Assembly (NCBI GenBank): GCA_913060665.1 | Contig: CAJXUY010000027.1 | Span: 1-36,637 of the forward strand | Direction of reading: 5' to 3' | Length of the DNA: 36,637 nucleotides | Source of the DNA: an uncultured Oleiphilaceae bacterium | GTDB taxonomy: Bacteria > Pseudomonadota > Gammaproteobacteria > Pseudomonadales > Oleiphilaceae | In this document: positions 33,539-36,637 of the stretch, piece after piece | How the letters are laid out: each line of letters starts with the position of its first letter | How positions within the stretch are numbered: position 1 is the first letter of the stretch | The notes under the pieces: generated by a model | The model's input: only the letters and a program-made list of their open reading frames with translations | The model's database searches: none | What the model was told of the DNA's origin: nothing | Program-made: the position numbers and the translations under genes

Positions 33539-35962
33539 CTATAACAGGTTCATTTGGTCGCTGGTTATTTCTGAAAAAGACTGGCCGAGAAACATTACGA
33601 TTCCATCAACGATAGGTCCGATTTGGCGTTCTAAATAGACATCGTAATCTAATGGTGAGTTCAGGCACTCAACAGGTTCAGGGCCTCTAATAGTATAGGC
33701 GTACTCTATCCAGCCCCGATTTTGATAGCGTGTCCGTTTACCTTGCTGTTGCAGCCATTCGTCGGCTTTTCGCGCTGCCTGTACGTGAGGTGGGATATTC
33801 TTTTGGTAATCAGCGAGCTTTCGTCGCAATCGTTTGCGGAACCGCAGCTTTTTGTCATGTTGACCTGCACGGATCTCTTTTACGATTTGCAGAATAAAGT
33901 CAGTGTGCGGTTGACCTAAAAAGATACGTTCATAGAGTGCCTTTTGAAACTCTCTTGCCAGAGGCGTCCAGTCAGTGCGGACGTTCTCAAGCCCCTTAAA
34001 AACAAGCTTGTGGGATGGCTGGCCTGTTTCTGAGGGCTTATCTATTAATCCTGCATAGCGTTTTTTAGTACCTTGTTTGGAACCTCGCATCGTGGGCATT
34101 AGAAATTTTGAATAGTGATTTTCATACTCTAACTCAAGTGCGCACTCAAGTTCATATTGTTCCGCCAAGTGAGATTTCCACCAGTGGTTTACATGATTGA
34201 CTAAGTTTAAACCGATAGAATCCGCTTCTGTATTCGAAACAGGGCGTTTTATCCATACAAATATGGAGTCCGTGTCTCCATAAATTACATCAAAACCTTG
34301 CGACTCTATTAGTGTTCGAGTCTGATTCATAATGTCATGACCACGCAGCGTGATGGAGCTGGGTAAGCGAGGGTCAAAGAAGCGGCAGCCGGGCGTACCC
34401 ATTACACCATAGAATGAGTTCATGATGATCTTAATAGCTTGAGAGAGCGCATTGTTATGGTGTTCTTTTGCGACATCGCGTGCCTGCCAAAGGTGTTCGA
34501 TCAATGAAGGAAGAATACTGTTGTCTTTTTTAAAGTAAGCGCTCCGATACCCAGGAGAGTAGTGAGCGATATCCTTCAAGGGTTCTGGTGTATGCTCATC
34601 ATCAGGGTGCCAGAGAGCGTCAGCCTCGGTGAGCCCATACGGATCAATTTTGAAAGAGCGAATAATACTTGGGTAAAGGCTCTTAAAGTCGAGTACGATC
34701 ACATGATCATATAGACCTGGTGTTGAATCCATGACGTATCCGCCCGGACTACCGACCCCTTGAGGATTTACCGGCAGATTGGGCGCTATATAGCCTTGGC
34801 GATGTAATCGGGGTAAGTAAAGGTTTTCAAAGGCCGCGACTGAACCACCCACACGGTCCAAGGCTAAACCGGTTAGCCGAGCGCGCTCTATGGCAAAATC
34901 GATTAGTTCGGTCTCTTCAAAAATATCCCATACGAGCTTGCAGTCCTCTAGGTTGTAGGCGGCTAACGCTGCTTTATCCTCATTAAACAGACGAATAATT
35001 TCTTCGCCTCGGTCATCAGGGTCATGAATAAGCTTGCCTCTCCCCAGCAATACTCGGCCGACATTCTCTAGTGAAAAGCTTTCGAAGTGGTACGTCGCAG
35101 AGCGAAGCGTGTCTATACCATCGAGTACCGCTCTACCAGGAACCAATACAAAATAGTGTTTGTCTTCTTCGGCCTCTTGGGCGTCGTTATGACCGGTTGT
35201 TCTCCATTCGACTTTTTCTCGGTTTCTGCCCAGAGTAAAAGGGATATTGAGTACTTCACACTTTCGTGCGAGAAAACGAAGATCGAAATTAATACAGTTC
35301 CAACCTATTAATATATCGGGGTCGTAATGTTCAATCCAATTTAAAAAACCGTTAATAAGGTCGACTTCTGAGTGGAAATACGTGCAGTGTTCACTGGGTT
35401 TTCCGTTGCCAATCATGAGTACCGTTTGTTTGTCTCTACCGTAAAGCGCAATTGAAAACAGGTGGTCATGGGTAAAAGAGGTTTCAATATCAAACGAAAC
35501 GACTTTGAAGCAAGGCGTAAAGCTTGTAGGTCTAAGGGGGGTGTTTATGTGAGTTGTTGATATCGTTGGGTGGTGGCTACCGGGTGCTATCTCGAACGCA
35601 ACGGGCCCTGTAATAAAACGCTCCATAAGGTAACGGTCGGGTGGTTTGATATCGGCCTCAAGAGGCATGAGATCGATTTGGGTCAATCGCCTTTGGGCTT
35701 CTCGCATGCCTTTAGAAGATGGGAAGTAAAAAGCGGTAACCGGTTGTTGGTCAAATGACTTTAACGCGAGTGGGCGTGTTCTGTGGGTGATATTTTCTAT
35801 TAGCTTGGTCGCCCGCTGATCATGCTGCGACTCGACAAAAAAAATAGCTTCTTGTTGTTGGTTTATAACTAGACAAGGGCCGGTTGGCGTATAAATCCAG
35901 AACCTAAGTTCTAGGGTTGGCTGTCCGCTGCTATAGTTATCTTTCCATTGGCGGGTTAGCAC
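33539..35962 (-). CDS. polB: DNA polymerase II (family B)
   Basis: An 807-residue family B polymerase, close to E. coli Pol II (783) along its length. The exonuclease has Exo I Asp158-Glu160 ('FDIET'), Exo II 'GWNCINFD' (220-227) and Exo III 'YNLEDCKLV' (336-344). The polymerase has motif A 'DFKSLYPSII' (Asp425), motif B 'KIIMNSFYG' (511-519) and motif C 'YGDTDS' (561-566). It should synthesise DNA during repair and replication restart. The first usable start is a GTG at 35962 without a ribosome site. The conserved Pol II beginning 'GFVLTRQW' extends upstream to an ATC at 35975-35977 with GGGGAG eight bases before it. No clear LexA box is visible upstream. Confidence 0.95.
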   Translation of the reverse strand: MLTRQWKDNYSSGQPTLELRFWIYTPTGPCLVINQQQEAIFFVESQHDQRATKLIENITHRTRPLALKSFDQQPVTAFYFPSSKGMREAQRRLTQIDLMPLEADIKPPDRYLMERFITGPVAFEIAPGSHHPTISTTHINTPLRPTSFTPCFKVVSFDIETSFTHDHLFSIALYGRDKQTVLMIGNGKPSEHCTYFHSEVDLINGFLNWIEHYDPDILIGWNCINFDLRFLARKCEVLNIPFTLGRNREKVEWRTTGHNDAQEAEEDKHYFVLVPGRAVLDGIDTLRSATYHFESFSLENVGRVLLGRGKLIHDPDDRGEEIIRLFNEDKAALAAYNLEDCKLVWDIFEETELIDFAIERARLTGLALDRVGGSVAAFENLYLPRLHRQGYIAPNLPVNPQGVGSPGGYVMDSTPGLYDHVIVLDFKSLYPSIIRSFKIDPYGLTEADALWHPDDEHTPEPLKDIAHYSPGYRSAYFKKDNSILPSLIEHLWQARDVAKEHHNNALSQAIKIIMNSFYGVMGTPGCRFFDPRLPSSITLRGHDIMNQTRTLIESQGFDVIYGDTDSIFVWIKRPVSNTEADSIGLNLVNHVNHWWKSHLAEQYELECALELEYENHYSKFLMPTMRGSKQGTKKRYAGLIDKPSETGQPSHKLVFKGLENVRTDWTPLAREFQKALYERIFLGQPHTDFILQIVKEIRAGQHDKKLRFRKRLRRKLADYQKNIPPHVQAARKADEWLQQQGKRTRYQNRGWIEYAYTIRGPEPVECLNSPLDYDVYLERQIGPIVDGIVMFLGQSFSEITSDQMNLL

Positions 35963-36005
35963 AAAGCCATTAGTGATGGTTATTTCTCCCCGCCTCGAGC
36001 CTTGC

Positions 36006-36530
36006 TTATTCGCTATTGGCTGTTATCGGAATATCAAAACCAACGGTCCACATGGCGCCTGCTCCACCGAATAGTGCAACCTCAGAATGAATGTGTTTGT
36101 ACCTCACACCAAAGGATGGGACGACTGCCGGCGCGATACCCGCCTCATTCAATGGGATTTTATCTTTATATTCGCCTTCATAGCCATGCATGAGGCCTCC
36201 GACAAACTTAAAATACATGAGTTTTTGGGTATTTGGAACAGTCCAGTTATATCCGATATAGCCAAATTGAGTGCTTTGGCCAAATGAATTCTTAAAAACT
36301 GCTAGGCCTCCTAACCATTGCGATGCCTTCTGTAATTCTACGTTAATAAGGTTTTGTTTGTTATTGTGATCATCTTGAGGGTCATAATGTACTGTATATA
36401 AACTGGTTTGGAAATAAAACTGATCCCCTTCTTCTAACCAGTCTGCAGACGCACTGGTTGCGGCAAGACTGAGTGTTGTTGAAAAGCAAAGTAGAGGCAA
36501 CAAATATTGAAAAAGGGTATAGCGCGTCAT
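36006..36530 (-). CDS. Putative outer-membrane protein, 'sn-glycerol-3-phosphate transporter'-labelled family
   Basis: A protein of 174 residues from the ATG at 36530 (ATG at 36542 and TTG at 36545 are alternatives). The signal peptide, hydrophobic to about residue 22, is followed by 'SASADW'. The mature part has alternating beta-strand patterns: 'QFYFQTSLYTVHYDPQDDHN', 'LGGLAVFKNSFGQSTQFGYI', 'GYNWTVP', 'LMYFKFVGGLMHGYEGEYKD', 'AVVPSFGVRY'. The DPxxxHN...N motif and 'KIPLNEAGIAPAV' are seen in a family often annotated as sn-glycerol-3-phosphate transporter. The size and beta pattern suggest a small PagP-like outer-membrane barrel instead. It lies 28-43 bp upstream of polB on the same strand, so the two may share a transcript. 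Confidence 0.72.
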   Translation of the reverse strand: MTRYTLFQYLLPLLCFSTTLSLAATSASADWLEEGDQFYFQTSLYTVHYDPQDDHNNKQNLINVELQKASQWLGGLAVFKNSFGQSTQFGYIGYNWTVPNTQKLMYFKFVGGLMHGYEGEYKDKIPLNEAGIAPAVVPSFGVRYKHIHSEVALFGGAGAMWTVGFDIPITANSE

Positions 36531-36637
36531 GATTACGGTCATCAATGGCTTGTCTAAAAATGGAGATTATAGATGATTTTTATAATTAGAGAGCTTTGCA
36601 CGAAACATCACATAACTCAGCCAATATGAGATAATGG

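Noticed and set aside
36391-36410. LexA-like half site (TACTGTATATAAACTGG) upstream of polB
   Set aside because: Only one half fits the SOS box, the spacing to a second CAG is wrong, and it lies inside the upstream coding gene about 400 bp from polB.

Overview
The window reads as chromosomal DNA of a gammaproteobacterium, probably marine or aquatic. The basis is close E. coli-like relatives of AroG, YbiT and DNA polymerase II, gammaproteobacterial families such as VF530, VC0807 and COG2509, and a moderate GC content (mid-40s by eye). I cannot name the genus. I saw no complete insertion sequence, prophage, CRISPR array, rRNA or convincing tRNA. The layout is many short operons with two decayed genes between them.

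Left third (1-12.1 kb): a secreted DUF3047 protein; an AraC-type regulator divergent from a Baeyer-Villiger-type flavin monooxygenase and a short-chain dehydrogenase (an oxidative catabolic pair); a VC0807-family membrane protein; an ArsR repressor divergent from an ArsP/YraQ-type permease, with two matching 24-bp operators around a good promoter; and a TetR regulator, periplasmic adaptor and RND pump in one operon. The first two pump genes overlap by 4 bp and the pump has an altered proton-relay motif.

Middle (12.2-21.3 kb): a COG2509 FAD oxidoreductase; a PHA-synthase-like alpha/beta hydrolase with a serine nucleophile; a compact phosphosignalling operon of membrane Ser/Thr kinase, PP2C phosphatase and FHA protein; a NYN-domain protein; and AroG. 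A remnant of an EamA/DMT transporter lies directly upstream of aroG. A secreted protein with three C-x(8-10)-C segments follows.

Right part (21.3-36.6 kb): a sCache chemoreceptor; a lipoprotein whose reading frame stays open for 48 codons past its stop; a DUF4136 lipoprotein; a bacteriohemerythrin with a C-terminal extension and an upstream perfect palindrome; a Kazal-like lipoprotein; a GreA/GreB-like factor; YbiT; a CPXCG protein; a small secreted protein; a compact VF530 / membrane protein / NADAR cluster; a collapsed remnant joining a 7TMR-DISM sensor fragment to the end of an EAL domain; a 759-residue membrane protein with two GIDE-like domains fused to a LemA domain; DNA polymerase II with an apparently non-canonical start; and a small putative outer-membrane protein.

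The most interesting items are the GIDE-GIDE-LemA fusion, the kinase/phosphatase/FHA operon, the two-operator ArsR-permease divergon, the DISM-EAL deletion remnant and the polB start. None is proven to be a new system from sequence alone. Family names come from recognising motifs by eye, not from database searches.
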